Assembly (NCBI GenBank): GCA_964383845.1
Contig: CAYLIF010000004.1
Location: 1 to 64,000 of the forward strand
Direction: 5' to 3'
From: JAAZGD01 sp964383845
GTDB taxonomy: Bacteria > Bacillota > Clostridia > Peptostreptococcales > Anaerovoracaceae
Length of the DNA stretch: 64,000 nt
The stretch's first letter is position 1; every line of letters starts with the position of its first letter. A program made the translations under genes and the position numbers. This document shows positions 53,268-62,649 of the stretch, one piece after another. The notes under the pieces were generated by a model. That model did not search any database, was not told the origin of the DNA, and saw nothing but the letters and a program-made list of their open reading frames with translations.

Positions 53268-53927
53268 CTATTTTACTTTTTCTGATAAAACCATTTGTTT
53301 TAATCCATTTATATGATTATCTGCTGCTTCCTTAGCCTTATTTGGATCACCATCAAAGATTGCATCAAGGATCTCCTTGTGTTCTTCTGGCATTTTTTCC
53401 GCACGCCTAAAATCGTCATAATAAAGATATCTGAAACGCAGTACCATGTCCTGGAGTTGGCTAACCATAACGGCCAGCAATTTATTACCTGTGCCTTCAA
53501 CAATCAGGTGATGAAAAAGCGTATCCAGGGCAATCATCTGCTCCATATCCCCAGAGGCAACTGCCTGATTAAAGGCTTCGCTCACCTCTAGCAGCTCCTT
53601 TTTTTGGTCCTCGGTAAATCGAACTGTTGCTAAATCTGCGGCCAGCCCTTCCATGGTTTGTCGGACTTCTAAAATATCCACCATATCTTGGTTAGATAAT
53701 GAAGATGCATAAGCGCCTCTTCTAGGTTCAATGCTTATCATTCCTTCTTTTTCTAATTTTCTTATGGCCTCTCTGACAGGGGTTCTGGATACACCCATCT
53801 CTTCTGCCAGCTCGACTTCCATCATTCGTGTTCCTGGACTTATTACACCCATCATAATTTTCATTTTTAATTCATCATAGACAAGATCCCGAAGAGGTTT
53901 GTGCCTCTGCAAATCAAAATTGATCAT
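53268..53927 (-). CDS. GntR/FadR-type transcriptional regulator
   Basis: 219 residues. The N-terminal winged helix has ELAEEMGVSRTPVREAIRKLEKEGMI with GAYAS, typical of GntR proteins, and the C-terminal FCD-type helical domain (about 85-215) has metal-type His residues (DTLFHHLIVEGTGN, DNHINGLK). It probably senses a carboxylate or amino-acid ligand. It is 17 bases after ispE but unlikely to control it; a target such as the aminotransferase cluster is only a guess. Confidence 0.92.
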   Translation of the reverse strand: MINFDLQRHKPLRDLVYDELKMKIMMGVISPGTRMMEVELAEEMGVSRTPVREAIRKLEKEGMISIEPRRGAYASSLSNQDMVDILEVRQTMEGLAADLATVRFTEDQKKELLEVSEAFNQAVASGDMEQMIALDTLFHHLIVEGTGNKLLAVMVSQLQDMVLRFRYLYYDDFRRAEKMPEEHKEILDAIFDGDPNKAKEAADNHINGLKQMVLSEKVK

Positions 53928-53944
53928 TCTCCATACTTCCTTTC

Positions 53945-54883
53945 TTATACACGCCCTCCCATTGTAGATGTTTGGGTTAAATAGGTTTCTCGAAATTCAC
54001 TTTTCATCGCCTTATAACATTTCATGGCTATATGTTCATCAAGATATAATCCGTATATAGTTGGTCCGCTGCCACTCATTAGAACACCTTGGGCACCAGC
54101 TAATGATAGAAGCTTATCTTTTGTATACATAGCAATAGCATATCTCTTAAGAGTTACATTTTCAAGGACATTTATCATATTTTTTCTAATATTGTGCCAA
54201 TTGTTTTTATTTAACCCTTCTATTAATTCTTGTGTATTGGGTCTATTAGAAACTAGCTCTTCATCATAAAGTCTATATATTTCGGGAGTTGAGCAAGAGA
54301 TTGGAGGTTTTATCAATAAAACATGAGCATTTATACCCTTTAGAGGTGTTAATTCTGTTCCTCTTCCCTTAGCCAGTGCACAAACCCCTGCTTTTGGGTC
54401 TCTACGAATTTCATGGGATAAAAATCCATGGCTCGCTGCTTGGCCCATAAGTGAGAAGGGAACATCGGATCCAAGCTTTTCACCGTATTTCATTAGTTGT
54501 TTTAAGGACATGTTCATATTAAGCAGCTGGTTTAAGCCAAGTAACACTGAAGCGGCGTTGCCACTACCTCCACCTAAACCTGCTGCTACAGGGACTCTTT
54601 TCTTTATGTCTATTCGGATTTTTTCTGATATTCCACCAACTTCCCTCATAAGCTCAGCCGCCTGGTATGCTATGTTGCGGTGGTCTCGAGGCAAATAATT
54701 CCTGTTTGTAGAAACTTCGGTGCCTTTTTCTTCAAAAATCACCTTTATGGTTACATCGTCATGTAGATCTACTTGGTGAAGCAACATTTCTACTTCATGA
54801 TAACCTCCTGGAAGTGTCCCCAAGACATCCAAGGAAAGATTGATTTTAGCGTAGGATTTAAATGTTAGACTTTTTGCTTTCAT
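53945..54883 (-). CDS. ispE: 4-diphosphocytidyl-2-C-methyl-D-erythritol kinase
   Basis: About 312 residues from the ATG at 54883 (MKAKSLTFKSYAK); the frame opens 51 bases earlier without a ribosome site. GHMP kinase features are AKINLSLDVLG, the ATP loop VPVAAGLGGGSGNAASVL and MSGSGPTIYG near the C-terminus. It phosphorylates CDP-methylerythritol in the non-mevalonate isoprenoid pathway, as expected in clostridia. A terminator separates it from the upstream Lys-rich membrane protein gene. Confidence 0.95.
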   Translation of the reverse strand: MKAKSLTFKSYAKINLSLDVLGTLPGGYHEVEMLLHQVDLHDDVTIKVIFEEKGTEVSTNRNYLPRDHRNIAYQAAELMREVGGISEKIRIDIKKRVPVAAGLGGGSGNAASVLLGLNQLLNMNMSLKQLMKYGEKLGSDVPFSLMGQAASHGFLSHEIRRDPKAGVCALAKGRGTELTPLKGINAHVLLIKPPISCSTPEIYRLYDEELVSNRPNTQELIEGLNKNNWHNIRKNMINVLENVTLKRYAIAMYTKDKLLSLAGAQGVLMSGSGPTIYGLYLDEHIAMKCYKAMKSEFRETYLTQTSTMGGRV

Positions 54884-54907
54884 TTTCTTCTCCAGCTTGT
54901 TGAAGGG

Positions 54908-54936
54908 TAAAAAGGGTGAGCACTTTATGCTCACCC
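54908..54936 (-). terminator. Terminator after the Lys-rich membrane protein gene
   Basis: Minus strand GGGTGAGCA-taaag-TGCTCACCC followed by TTTTT, about 10 bases after the stop at 54947. Confidence 0.9.
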
Positions 54937-54946
54937 CTCGCTTTTA

Positions 54947-55831
54947 CTATTTTTTCTTTGATTTGGATTTTGACTTGCCTTTACCTTGCTTGGGATTTGT
55001 GGTTCCTGCAGCTCTCTTCTTAGCAGCTTCCTTTTTCTTTGCTTCTTCTCTTGCCTTTGTTCCAGACTTATAGTCGCTTCCTCCCTCTTTTATAGGACGA
55101 GGAGCTTTAACTTTTTTAAGATTAGGATCATATTCTTCTCCGGGACTTATACCCTTTGCTTCAAGAATTTTAGCTATATCCTTTTCTTTTTGTTGTTTTG
55201 CTTTTTGTGCAGCCTGCTGAGATCTTTCCTTAGCCCTTTGATCTTTTGCTACTATCTCTTCTACAGACTTACCTTTTTCTTTTGCAACTTTATATGGATT
55301 CACCTTTTTATCGTCGCTTTTGCCTTTTCCGTCTTTTCCATCACCATCTTTGGTTTTCTTCATGCTTCTAGTTGAAAGGACAACAACTGCTGCCATCATA
55401 ACACCCATAAGAACCATATTGACTGTCATATCTTTGGATGTATCTCTTGTGGAAAATTTAATAAAAACATCTTCTTCTAGAATCTCACCCGATACCCCTT
55501 GGAATGAATCATCTACAACTAATCTATATTCCATATTTTGCTGCAAGTCTCCTTTAGCAGCTACAAGGGCCAAACCTTCTTCCTTTTCGCTAAATACTAT
55601 AGTGAAAGGTACTTCCTTGTTATCAGCATCATAAAAATGAACTGACTTTGCATTTTCTTCCAAGGCTACATCCTCGTTGAAATATAACTTTACCGCGAAA
55701 TTCACTGCTTGATAATCCGATCCACCATCTTCTGGGAAACTACGTTCCAACTCCAGTGACCCAAAGGCCAGAGTAGTACATGACAGTACCAATACAATGA
55801 TTAGGCTGATGACTGCGCCTATTCTTCTCAT
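54947..55831 (-). CDS. Membrane protein with SbsA-type Ig-like domain and Lys-rich tail
   Basis: 294 residues. A signal segment (1-22) is followed by an Ig-like domain (about 26-130; SFPEDGG, KLYFNEDV, EYRLVVDDSFQG) resembling the bacterial SbsA_Ig/Big_5 type. A membrane helix lies at about 136-155. The remaining 140 residues are very rich in Lys, Glu and Ala, probably coiled or disordered, ending in KSKSKSKKK. The Ig domain would be outside and the basic tail inside, perhaps on nucleic acid or the membrane surface. It overlaps tadA by 4 bases. Confidence 0.72.
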   Translation of the reverse strand: MRRIGAVISLIIVLVLSCTTLAFGSLELERSFPEDGGSDYQAVNFAVKLYFNEDVALEENAKSVHFYDADNKEVPFTIVFSEKEEGLALVAAKGDLQQNMEYRLVVDDSFQGVSGEILEEDVFIKFSTRDTSKDMTVNMVLMGVMMAAVVVLSTRSMKKTKDGDGKDGKGKSDDKKVNPYKVAKEKGKSVEEIVAKDQRAKERSQQAAQKAKQQKEKDIAKILEAKGISPGEEYDPNLKKVKAPRPIKEGGSDYKSGTKAREEAKKKEAAKKRAAGTTNPKQGKGKSKSKSKKK

Positions 55832-56295
55832 AACAACTTGTCCTCCACTTTCCTTATTCTAATATCTTTGAAAAAGTTCTGCAAAATGGCTTTACAGGGC
55901 TCCTCCAAAATTCCTGATTCTATTTCTAATTGATGGTTTAGACCATCCTCTTGTAAAATGTTCATAACTGACCCAGCCGCACCAGCTTTCCTGTCTTTTG
56001 TTCCGAATACCACCTTTTGGATTCTTGCCCATACCATTGCTCCTGCACACATTGCGCAGGGTTCGCAAGTAACATACAACTCTGTTCCCAAAAGGCGCCA
56101 TCCGCCCAAAAAATTAGCTGCATCCCTAATTGCAAGGATCTCAGCATGGGCTGTAGGGTCTTTTTCAATCACTGTTCTGTTATAGCCTCGACCAATGATT
56201 TTACCGTCTTTTACGATAACACATCCGATGGGCACCTCCCCTAAATCCCGTGCTTTTTCAGCTTCTTTAAGGGCTTCCATCATGTACTTCTCCAT
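55828..56295 (-). CDS. tadA: tRNA-specific adenosine deaminase
   Basis: About 155 residues from the ATG at 56295 (MEKYMMEALKEAEKA), which matches usual TadA length; an ATG 12 bases later has the better ribosome site (GGAG). The zinc site is HAEI (active Glu) with PCAMCAGAMVWAR, and the substrate segment is RDLGEVPIGCVIV. It converts A34 to inosine in tRNA-Arg(ACG). It overlaps the Ig-like membrane protein gene at its end (ATGA). Confidence 0.95.
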   Translation of the reverse strand: MEKYMMEALKEAEKARDLGEVPIGCVIVKDGKIIGRGYNRTVIEKDPTAHAEILAIRDAANFLGGWRLLGTELYVTCEPCAMCAGAMVWARIQKVVFGTKDRKAGAAGSVMNILQEDGLNHQLEIESGILEEPCKAILQNFFKDIRIRKVEDKLL

Positions 56296-56358
56296 AGACT
56301 TTATAATACTACCACAACCCCCTATATATTTCAAACAAAATCGCTAACTTGTAATGGT

Positions 56359-57426
56359 CTAAAGTGTGAAATCTAGCTCAAAATTTCTTAGCTGATTTTC
56401 ATTTATTTCCATCAATTCACATCGGCCTAATTCTTGAGGAACCACTATGGTCATAGTCTCGCCTTGATGTTTTTTGTCCATGGCCATATACGGGTATAAC
56501 TCTTTGATGTTGATTTCATGGAAGTTCATTGAGAAGCCAATTTTCAGCAAAAATTCTTTTAGCTGGCAGCTTAAATCATTTTTTGTTAGGCCTATATCAT
56601 AGGTCCATTTTGATTCTATTACCATACCCATGGCCACCGCCTCCCCATGAGAAATCGAATAATTTGATTGTTGCTCTATTGCATGGCCAATTGTATGACC
56701 AAAATTAAGCAACATACGTGTTCCATAGTCTCTTTGATCTTCTTTAACTATTCTAACCTTTATTTGCCCACAGCTTTTGATCAATTCCTCTTCTTTGTCC
56801 TTATCAACCATTTTAGGATCTAGAGGCATTCTATGTCCTAAATTGTCAATTTGATTCCAGATCTGGGGGTCGGCTATAACCCCATACTTAACTGCTTCTG
56901 CTAGACCATCTCTGTAAATATCTATAGGTAGTGTAATGAGAAAGTCAGGATCAATTAGAGTAAAAGAGGGGGGCCAAAAGGTTCCTGCCATATTCTTAGC
57001 ACAAGCCAAATTTATCCCTGTTTTTCCGCCAATAGATGAATCTATGGCTGCTAACAATGTTGTAGGTAGCTGAATATATTTAAGACCGCGCATATAAATC
57101 GAAGCGGCAAAGCCTGCTATATCTCCGGGAACTCCTCCACCTAAGGCCACTAAAAGATCTTGGCGATTAAAACCCTCTCTTGCCATGGCGCATAAGATTT
57201 CATTTAGGCTCTCCATACTCTTTGATTGATCTCCAGGCTTTAACCCATAACTCCAAACTTTATAGCCTTCTGCAATAAGGTCTTGAGAAACAGCTTCTAG
57301 GTACAAACTTGCAACATTCATATCTGTTATAATCCCGATTCGGATGGGAGATTTTTCTTTGAATTCTTCTCTTATCATTTTGCCCAACTGGGTTCTTGCT
57401 CCTTGGGCTATTCTAACTTGTTCCAT
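56359..57426 (-). CDS. aroB: 3-dehydroquinate synthase
   Basis: 355 residues. It shows the NAD loop ALGGGVPGDIAGFAAS, PTTLLAAIDSSIGGKTGINL, the metal-site segment LNFGHTIGHAIEQ and HGEAVAMGM. It cyclises DAHP to 3-dehydroquinate in the shikimate pathway. It follows the AroE-AroK fusion gene by about 46 bases, so shikimate genes are grouped here. Confidence 0.97.
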   Translation of the reverse strand: MEQVRIAQGARTQLGKMIREEFKEKSPIRIGIITDMNVASLYLEAVSQDLIAEGYKVWSYGLKPGDQSKSMESLNEILCAMAREGFNRQDLLVALGGGVPGDIAGFAASIYMRGLKYIQLPTTLLAAIDSSIGGKTGINLACAKNMAGTFWPPSFTLIDPDFLITLPIDIYRDGLAEAVKYGVIADPQIWNQIDNLGHRMPLDPKMVDKDKEEELIKSCGQIKVRIVKEDQRDYGTRMLLNFGHTIGHAIEQQSNYSISHGEAVAMGMVIESKWTYDIGLTKNDLSCQLKEFLLKIGFSMNFHEINIKELYPYMAMDKKHQGETMTIVVPQELGRCELMEINENQLRNFELDFTL

Positions 57427-57472
57427 ATATCTCCTTAAATTTTATAACTCTACAGCAATGCTAGTGCAACAG

Positions 57473-58735
57473 TTACTGGTCTATATCCCGCCGGATGATT
57501 TTCTCTGCATAATTCTTATATAAGGGTTCCCGCTGCTCCCATAATTTTTCCAAAGCTTTATCCCCCTCTGAAAGAGGCCTTCCTTTACGGTCAAGGCTTT
57601 TTAAAGGGGCCTTTATCCAAATAATTTCCCCATTTTGCCTCAAGGCATCCATAACAGCTTTTTGAATAACCATTCCACCTCCCGTGGCAATAACTTGAGA
57701 TTTCCCCTTGCCAATCTCCGCTGCGATCTCAGCTTCTAGGCGGCGAAAGTAAGCTTCTCCATCTTTTTCAAAAATTTCAGCAATGCTTCGGCCTTCTTTT
57801 TGTTCAATAAGCTGGTCGGTGTCTACAAATACTCGATTAAGGTTCTTTGCCAGTGCTTTACCTATGGTTGTTTTTCCTGAACCTGGCATTCCAATTAGAA
57901 CCTTATTCCTATATTCATCTTCAAATTTTTTTATTAATATTTCGTTCCATTCTTCCCGAGATTTCCCTCCAGGTAATTTATTATTCATAAAATGTTCTGC
58001 TCCCTTAGTCGCTTGAGCTACCAGCATAGGAAATCCATTACTGGTTTTTAATCCCAAATCTCTTGCTTCTAATAGTAGAGCCGTGGCAAAAGGGTTGTAA
58101 ATTAAATCTATAACTCCCTCTAAAGCTTCCATTTTTTCTAGGCTGATAATTTTCTCTCCATTGTTAGGATACATACCTACAGAAGTGGTATTAACAATTA
58201 TTTCTATATCACTAAAGTTTTCATCATACCCTAGTTTAATGGGAGCTTCTTTTGTAGGGTTCCGGGTGTAAGTCTCAGGGTGGCGACTGGCTATCTTTAT
58301 AGAAGCTACATCTAAATCCTTTAGTGCTTGGCAAACGGTTCCACTTGTTGCCCCATCGCCTAAAATCAATGCCTTCTTGCCTTTGAATGATAAATCCATG
58401 CGATTAGCCATATATATAAAGCCATGGTAATCTGTGTTATCAGCCCAAAGAAAACCTTCTTCATCAAAGTAAAGTATATTTGCAGCATCTAAAGCTTTGG
58501 CCTGAGGGGTAATTTTGTCAGCAGCAGCTAGGGCATCTTTTTTATAAGGAATTGTAACCATGGCTCCATTAAATTGTCGCGAAGCCAAAAAAACAATTAG
58601 CTCTTGTGGTGATAATTCCCATAATTCGAAGGCATATTCTCCCAAGGCCTGATGTATTTCTCGAGAATAGCTATGGGATAAAGTCTTTCCTATAAGACCG
58701 TAGCCTTTTTTTAATGACCCGTCTTCTTTCACCAT
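57473..58735 (-). CDS. aroEK: Shikimate dehydrogenase - shikimate kinase fusion
   Basis: 420 residues. Residues about 1-255 are AroE: GKTLSHSYS, VTIPYKKD with the catalytic Lys, DNTDYHGF and LGDGATSGT in the NADP domain. Residues about 270-420 are AroK: P-loop GMPGSGKTT, DTDQLIEQKEG, TGGGMV and KGRPLSEG. The two domains act on consecutive steps and are separate in most bacteria. The kinase C-terminus (RRDIDQ) is slightly short. It lies upstream of aroB. Confidence 0.94.
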   Translation of the reverse strand: MVKEDGSLKKGYGLIGKTLSHSYSREIHQALGEYAFELWELSPQELIVFLASRQFNGAMVTIPYKKDALAAADKITPQAKALDAANILYFDEEGFLWADNTDYHGFIYMANRMDLSFKGKKALILGDGATSGTVCQALKDLDVASIKIASRHPETYTRNPTKEAPIKLGYDENFSDIEIIVNTTSVGMYPNNGEKIISLEKMEALEGVIDLIYNPFATALLLEARDLGLKTSNGFPMLVAQATKGAEHFMNNKLPGGKSREEWNEILIKKFEDEYRNKVLIGMPGSGKTTIGKALAKNLNRVFVDTDQLIEQKEGRSIAEIFEKDGEAYFRRLEAEIAAEIGKGKSQVIATGGGMVIQKAVMDALRQNGEIIWIKAPLKSLDRKGRPLSEGDKALEKLWEQREPLYKNYAEKIIRRDIDQ

Positions 58736-58798
58736 GGTAATTCTTAATTCCTTCCAGCTTCTTTTTATGGCTTATTTATGGTTCTTGTTCATCTGTCT

Positions 58799-60805
58799 TT
58801 ATTCAGTGGTACTTAATATTTCTTTGTTTTTTTCTACCTGACTAACCTTCATTTGAGATGTGTCTTCAGGGTTTACCTTTTCCAAAAGACCCAGTATTGT
58901 GGGCCCCAAATAAATGGTGCTGAGAATATCTCCATTTAAAGATATTTTGCTAAAGGGAGTAAAGTTTTCCCCTTTTATATAGTAGTCGCTTCCTATTTGC
59001 ACTACTTCATTGATTTTTATTGGATTAATACCCATCTGAATCTTAGTTGGTTCAAAAGGATTGCTTCCTCCATATATATATCTTTTCCCATATAACATAT
59101 CATATGCAAGTATTTCAAGATTCTCTAAGTATCCGGGATCTTCTTGGTGATTTTGATGGTAGGTCATTAATGTTCCCCTACTAATTTTCATTTTTTTTAA
59201 GATCTCAGCAGAAAGCTGATAAGCCGCTATTTCTTTGTCCTCCTTTGGAAGCCAATAATTTGACCATATAACATAGGGGGCTACGTAAAGGTCATTGGTG
59301 GTTAAATCATCTTCTTTGAAATCAATAGCAGGTAAATGATCTCCATACATAACGAGAACTACTCTTTCGTTGAACTTAGAGAGCTCTGCAATTAAATCTT
59401 TAACAAAGTTATCCATGCCATATAGTAAGTTCCCATAATACTCATACTGCCATTTTTCCTCTTCTGTAGGGGCTGATAAAACCTTGATGTCAGGGTTCAC
59501 TAAAACTTCTTCCGAAGGGTAGCTTCCATGGCCCTCTACGCTAACAGTATATATATAGTCTTCTTTCTCTGTGGATTTTAGGGCATCCATTATATATCCA
59601 GTAAGCACACTGTCTTTAGCCCAATTTTTAGGGGTTTTCACCACATTGTTCATATATTCAAGGCTGGTAAATGTATCATATCCCAGATTCGCAAATACTT
59701 TATTCCTTCCATAAAAAGCTCCACGGTGATTATGGATTGCGTGGGTATTAAAGCCAAGACTTTTTAAATCATAGCCTACTGTTTCTAGGGTTGTTTCTAG
59801 TAAAACTGACTTGTAGGGATATTCTCCTGGGCCAAAGCTTTTCACACTAATTCCACTCATAATTTCAAATTCTGTGTTGGCTGTTCCCGCTCCAACAGAA
59901 GGCACTCTCAAGTTCCCTGAGGAATATCTTTCGCTGAGACTCCTGAATGTAGGTATAGGGTCTCTAGAGAACTCAATATCTTTATACCAATCGGGATCTG
60001 AAAAGCTTTCCAGTTGCAACATTATAATGTTGGGATGCTTAATGTTATCATCTTCAAAAGCAAATTCCATTATACCCTCTTCATTAAGTTCATCATCGTT
60101 AAAAATTCTAGTGGCAATATCCGGTCCATAATTTGCAGGTTTTTTAATGCCTGTATTTAGCCAGGTATTAACGAAGCAATAAGGGAAACCGAAATCTCTA
60201 TAGGCATAGGCTAAGTTCCCAAAATATGTGTCAACTATTCCTGCTTTTATTGCAACACCTGAGATAGTAAAGGTTCCTAGTACAATTACTAAAAACAATG
60301 GTACCACTCTACCGTAAATGATTTTTTGGCTTTTTGGACCTTTAATCCAAAAGAATATCACCCCTAATAAAAGAACCCCAATAACAATGGCCCCTGCAAT
60401 TAAAGCTTCCTTAGAAAAGTAATTTGTTGCTATTGTTAGCCCGTCTTTAACATTGGCTATGTCTTTAGTTGTTAATGGGGTCATCCTTTTTGAGAGTATT
60501 ACACCATTTATAATACCAAGAACAATCCAAGTTGTAGAAACAAAAAAATAGTACAGTATCTTTCGACGGAATAAAATCCCCACACACAGAGTGGCAAATA
60601 TAATAATGGAATTGTATATGAAAACCAAAGGGCTTCCAAGGAGGAACATCAGTCCCCCTCCTCCCCATTGCCTTGCCATGGATTCAATAAAATAGTTTAT
60701 TACAAAGGCCAGAATTACTGGAATCCATAGGGTATTACGAAAGTGGTTTTCGTAGTATATTCTTATCTTACTTTTTTCGCCTTCTTCACGATTTAGAAAT
60801 TTCAT
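58799..60805 (-). CDS. Lipoteichoic acid synthase-like phosphatidylglycerol-dependent sulfatase-fold enzyme
   Basis: 668 residues. Five membrane helices (about 18-185) are followed by an extracytoplasmic sulfatase-fold domain with the nucleophile segment GAGTANTEFEIMSG (Thr at about 306), NIIMLQLESFSD metal residues and VLVMYGDHLPAI. It is like LtaS/YfnI proteins that polymerise glycerol phosphate, though a related phosphotransferase is possible. It lies at an exact 0-base junction with rsmA. Confidence 0.9.
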   Translation of the reverse strand: MKFLNREEGEKSKIRIYYENHFRNTLWIPVILAFVINYFIESMARQWGGGGLMFLLGSPLVFIYNSIIIFATLCVGILFRRKILYYFFVSTTWIVLGIINGVILSKRMTPLTTKDIANVKDGLTIATNYFSKEALIAGAIVIGVLLLGVIFFWIKGPKSQKIIYGRVVPLFLVIVLGTFTISGVAIKAGIVDTYFGNLAYAYRDFGFPYCFVNTWLNTGIKKPANYGPDIATRIFNDDELNEEGIMEFAFEDDNIKHPNIIMLQLESFSDPDWYKDIEFSRDPIPTFRSLSERYSSGNLRVPSVGAGTANTEFEIMSGISVKSFGPGEYPYKSVLLETTLETVGYDLKSLGFNTHAIHNHRGAFYGRNKVFANLGYDTFTSLEYMNNVVKTPKNWAKDSVLTGYIMDALKSTEKEDYIYTVSVEGHGSYPSEEVLVNPDIKVLSAPTEEEKWQYEYYGNLLYGMDNFVKDLIAELSKFNERVVLVMYGDHLPAIDFKEDDLTTNDLYVAPYVIWSNYWLPKEDKEIAAYQLSAEILKKMKISRGTLMTYHQNHQEDPGYLENLEILAYDMLYGKRYIYGGSNPFEPTKIQMGINPIKINEVVQIGSDYYIKGENFTPFSKISLNGDILSTIYLGPTILGLLEKVNPEDTSQMKVSQVEKNKEILSTTE

Positions 60806-61678
60806 CTATATTCTCTCTGATATCTTGTTTGCTAGTTTTGCGAATTCTTCTAAGGATAGCGTTTCCCCTCTCCTGCTCTCTTCTATGCCCGCTGATCTTA
60901 GAGCTTCCCCTACTTCTTGCTTTGTCATATCTGCAGTTCCAACCAAAGAATTGAGAAGGGTTTTCCGTCTCATGCCAAAACCGCCCTTTATTAAAGCAAA
61001 TAATAGCTCCCTATCCTTAACATCTACCGGTGGAAGTTGCCTTACCTTAAATAATACCACGGTACTATCAACATTGGGCCTGGGTATAAAAACTTCTTTA
61101 GGCACTTGGATGATTTTGCTAGCCTGGGAGTAATACTGGACAGCCAGGGTAATAGCCCCGTATTCCTTGCTTCCAGTTTTTGCTGTTAATCGTTGGGCCA
61201 CCTCTTTTTGCATCATCAATGTGAGGCTAACTGCTGGAACTTTTTCTTCTAAAAGTTTCATTAGAATGGGTGTTGTTATATAGTATGGAAGATTGGCAAC
61301 AACTTTCAATGATGTTGGCACTGAGCCATCAGGCAGACGAATATCTTTTATTAGATTATTAATGTCTGTTTTTAATATATCTTCATGGATAATGACTTTA
61401 TTAGAATAATCCCTTAAGGTTTCATCCAGTATTGGGATCATTTTCCTATCAATTTCAACTGCTAGGACAAAACCCGCTCTTTGGCAAAGAGCTTCTGTTA
61501 GTGTTCCTATTCCAGGGCCTATCTCTAATACTAAATCAGTTTCTTCGATTTCACTTTTTTCAATCATACTATTGATAATGTTTTGATCCGCTAAAAAATT
61601 TTGCCCTAGGCTCTTTGATGGCCTAAGGTTATATTTTTTCTGAATCTCCATTATTGTTGAGGGTGTGTACAGCTTCAT
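60806..61678 (-). CDS. rsmA: 16S rRNA dimethyladenosine transferase
   Basis: 290 residues. It has KSLGQNFLADQN, the SAM loop LEIGPGIGTLTEAL, VVANLPYYITTP (active NLPY) and FIPRPNVDSTVV. It dimethylates two adjacent adenosines near the 16S 3' end. Its start overlaps the RNase M5 gene by 50 bases; the later Met (61651) would cut this to 23. The rnmV-rsmA order is the normal Firmicute arrangement. Confidence 0.96.
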   Translation of the reverse strand: MKLYTPSTIMEIQKKYNLRPSKSLGQNFLADQNIINSMIEKSEIEETDLVLEIGPGIGTLTEALCQRAGFVLAVEIDRKMIPILDETLRDYSNKVIIHEDILKTDINNLIKDIRLPDGSVPTSLKVVANLPYYITTPILMKLLEEKVPAVSLTLMMQKEVAQRLTAKTGSKEYGAITLAVQYYSQASKIIQVPKEVFIPRPNVDSTVVLFKVRQLPPVDVKDRELLFALIKGGFGMRRKTLLNSLVGTADMTKQEVGEALRSAGIEESRRGETLSLEEFAKLANKISERI

Positions 61679-62192
61679 AAAACTCCTTTTTACTAATTTT
61701 GAACCTATTTAATTTTTCTAAAAACCCTTTGCTATTTGAGTATCCAATCCCCAGGATTTTGCCAACTTTTTGCCTTCTTTCTGCGGCACTAGGTATTCCA
61801 GACAAACCATATTCAAATAAATCTACTTTTGTAAAGCAAGGTTCAACATCTAGAAATTGCAATTTTGCTTTTTCTAGGGCTTCTATTAAGTCTTTGGGAT
61901 TTGCGTTTTCTACTCCGATATCACCCTTATTGCTTGCATCTTTTCTATCTAAGAAAGCATGCTTTGCAAGAGGGTAACGTAGAGCAAGTTTTTTTCTCAA
62001 TGCATCTCCAGCGTGATCAGGATCAGTGAAAATTACTAGACCAAGTTCTTGGTAGGCTTTGTCCATAAGTTGGTAACATTCTCCTCTAAGTCCGTAGCCA
62101 TGGGTCTCAATTGTAGTAAAATCACCAGCTCTTTTTAATGCAGCAGTGTCATCTCGGCCTTCTACCACAATAACTTCTTTAATTGTCTTCAC
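61629..62192 (-). CDS. rnmV: Ribonuclease M5
   Basis: 187 residues. The Toprim domain is visible as VVEGRDDTAALKRAG and the metal segment FTDPDHAGDALRKK; a typical DRKDAS block follows. It matures 5S rRNA by cleaving the precursor. It overlaps divIC-like gene by 14 bases upstream and rsmA downstream. Confidence 0.95.
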   Translation of the reverse strand: MKTIKEVIVVEGRDDTAALKRAGDFTTIETHGYGLRGECYQLMDKAYQELGLVIFTDPDHAGDALRKKLALRYPLAKHAFLDRKDASNKGDIGVENANPKDLIEALEKAKLQFLDVEPCFTKVDLFEYGLSGIPSAAERRQKVGKILGIGYSNSKGFLEKLNRFKISKKEFYEAVHTLNNNGDSEKI

Positions 62193-62640
62193 TTTCCTTA
62201 TTCTCCTGAATCTTAGGAAAAATATAAATTGTTTCCCCTGGCATTATAAGTTTCAGCTGTTCTCTTGCTTGTTGCTCAACGAATTCCGAGCTGTTAACAT
62301 TTGTCAGTAACTCTTCAAATCTTATTTTTTCTTTTATTAGGTCATTCTGCACCTTTATTAGGGCTTCTTTTTCTTGTACCAAATTGTAGATTCTTGCGCC
62401 TTGAATACTACCAGCAATTATTATTATTCCCAAAATAACAAGAGAGATTATTCTTCTTCGAGTTACCTTTGCCTTCCTTCGCGTTGATGGGCTTGTTTCT
62501 TCAAGGTCACAAGTGTTCTTGCGGAGGATCTCTTCTTCTCGGTATTTCTTTCTCTCTTCTCTTATTTCTTGAGCTTCAGAAGGTCGGCTTATAGAATCTC
62601 TAATATATTTTTGGCTTCGGCTCATTCTTTTCCTTGCCAT
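62179..62640 (-). CDS. Septum formation initiator (DivIC/FtsL-like) protein
   Basis: 153 residues. A long basic cytosolic N-terminus (1-58, many Arg and Lys) precedes one membrane helix (about 64-83) and a short coiled coil (about 88-120). The coil ends with the conserved EQQAREQLKLIMPGETIY stretch of DivIC-type proteins. It likely joins the divisome. It sits between the histidine kinase and rnmV. Confidence 0.85.
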   Translation of the reverse strand: MARKRMSRSQKYIRDSISRPSEAQEIREERKKYREEEILRKNTCDLEETSPSTRRKAKVTRRRIISLVILGIIIIAGSIQGARIYNLVQEKEALIKVQNDLIKEKIRFEELLTNVNSSEFVEQQAREQLKLIMPGETIYIFPKIQENKESEDN

Positions 62641-62649
62641 AACAACCCC

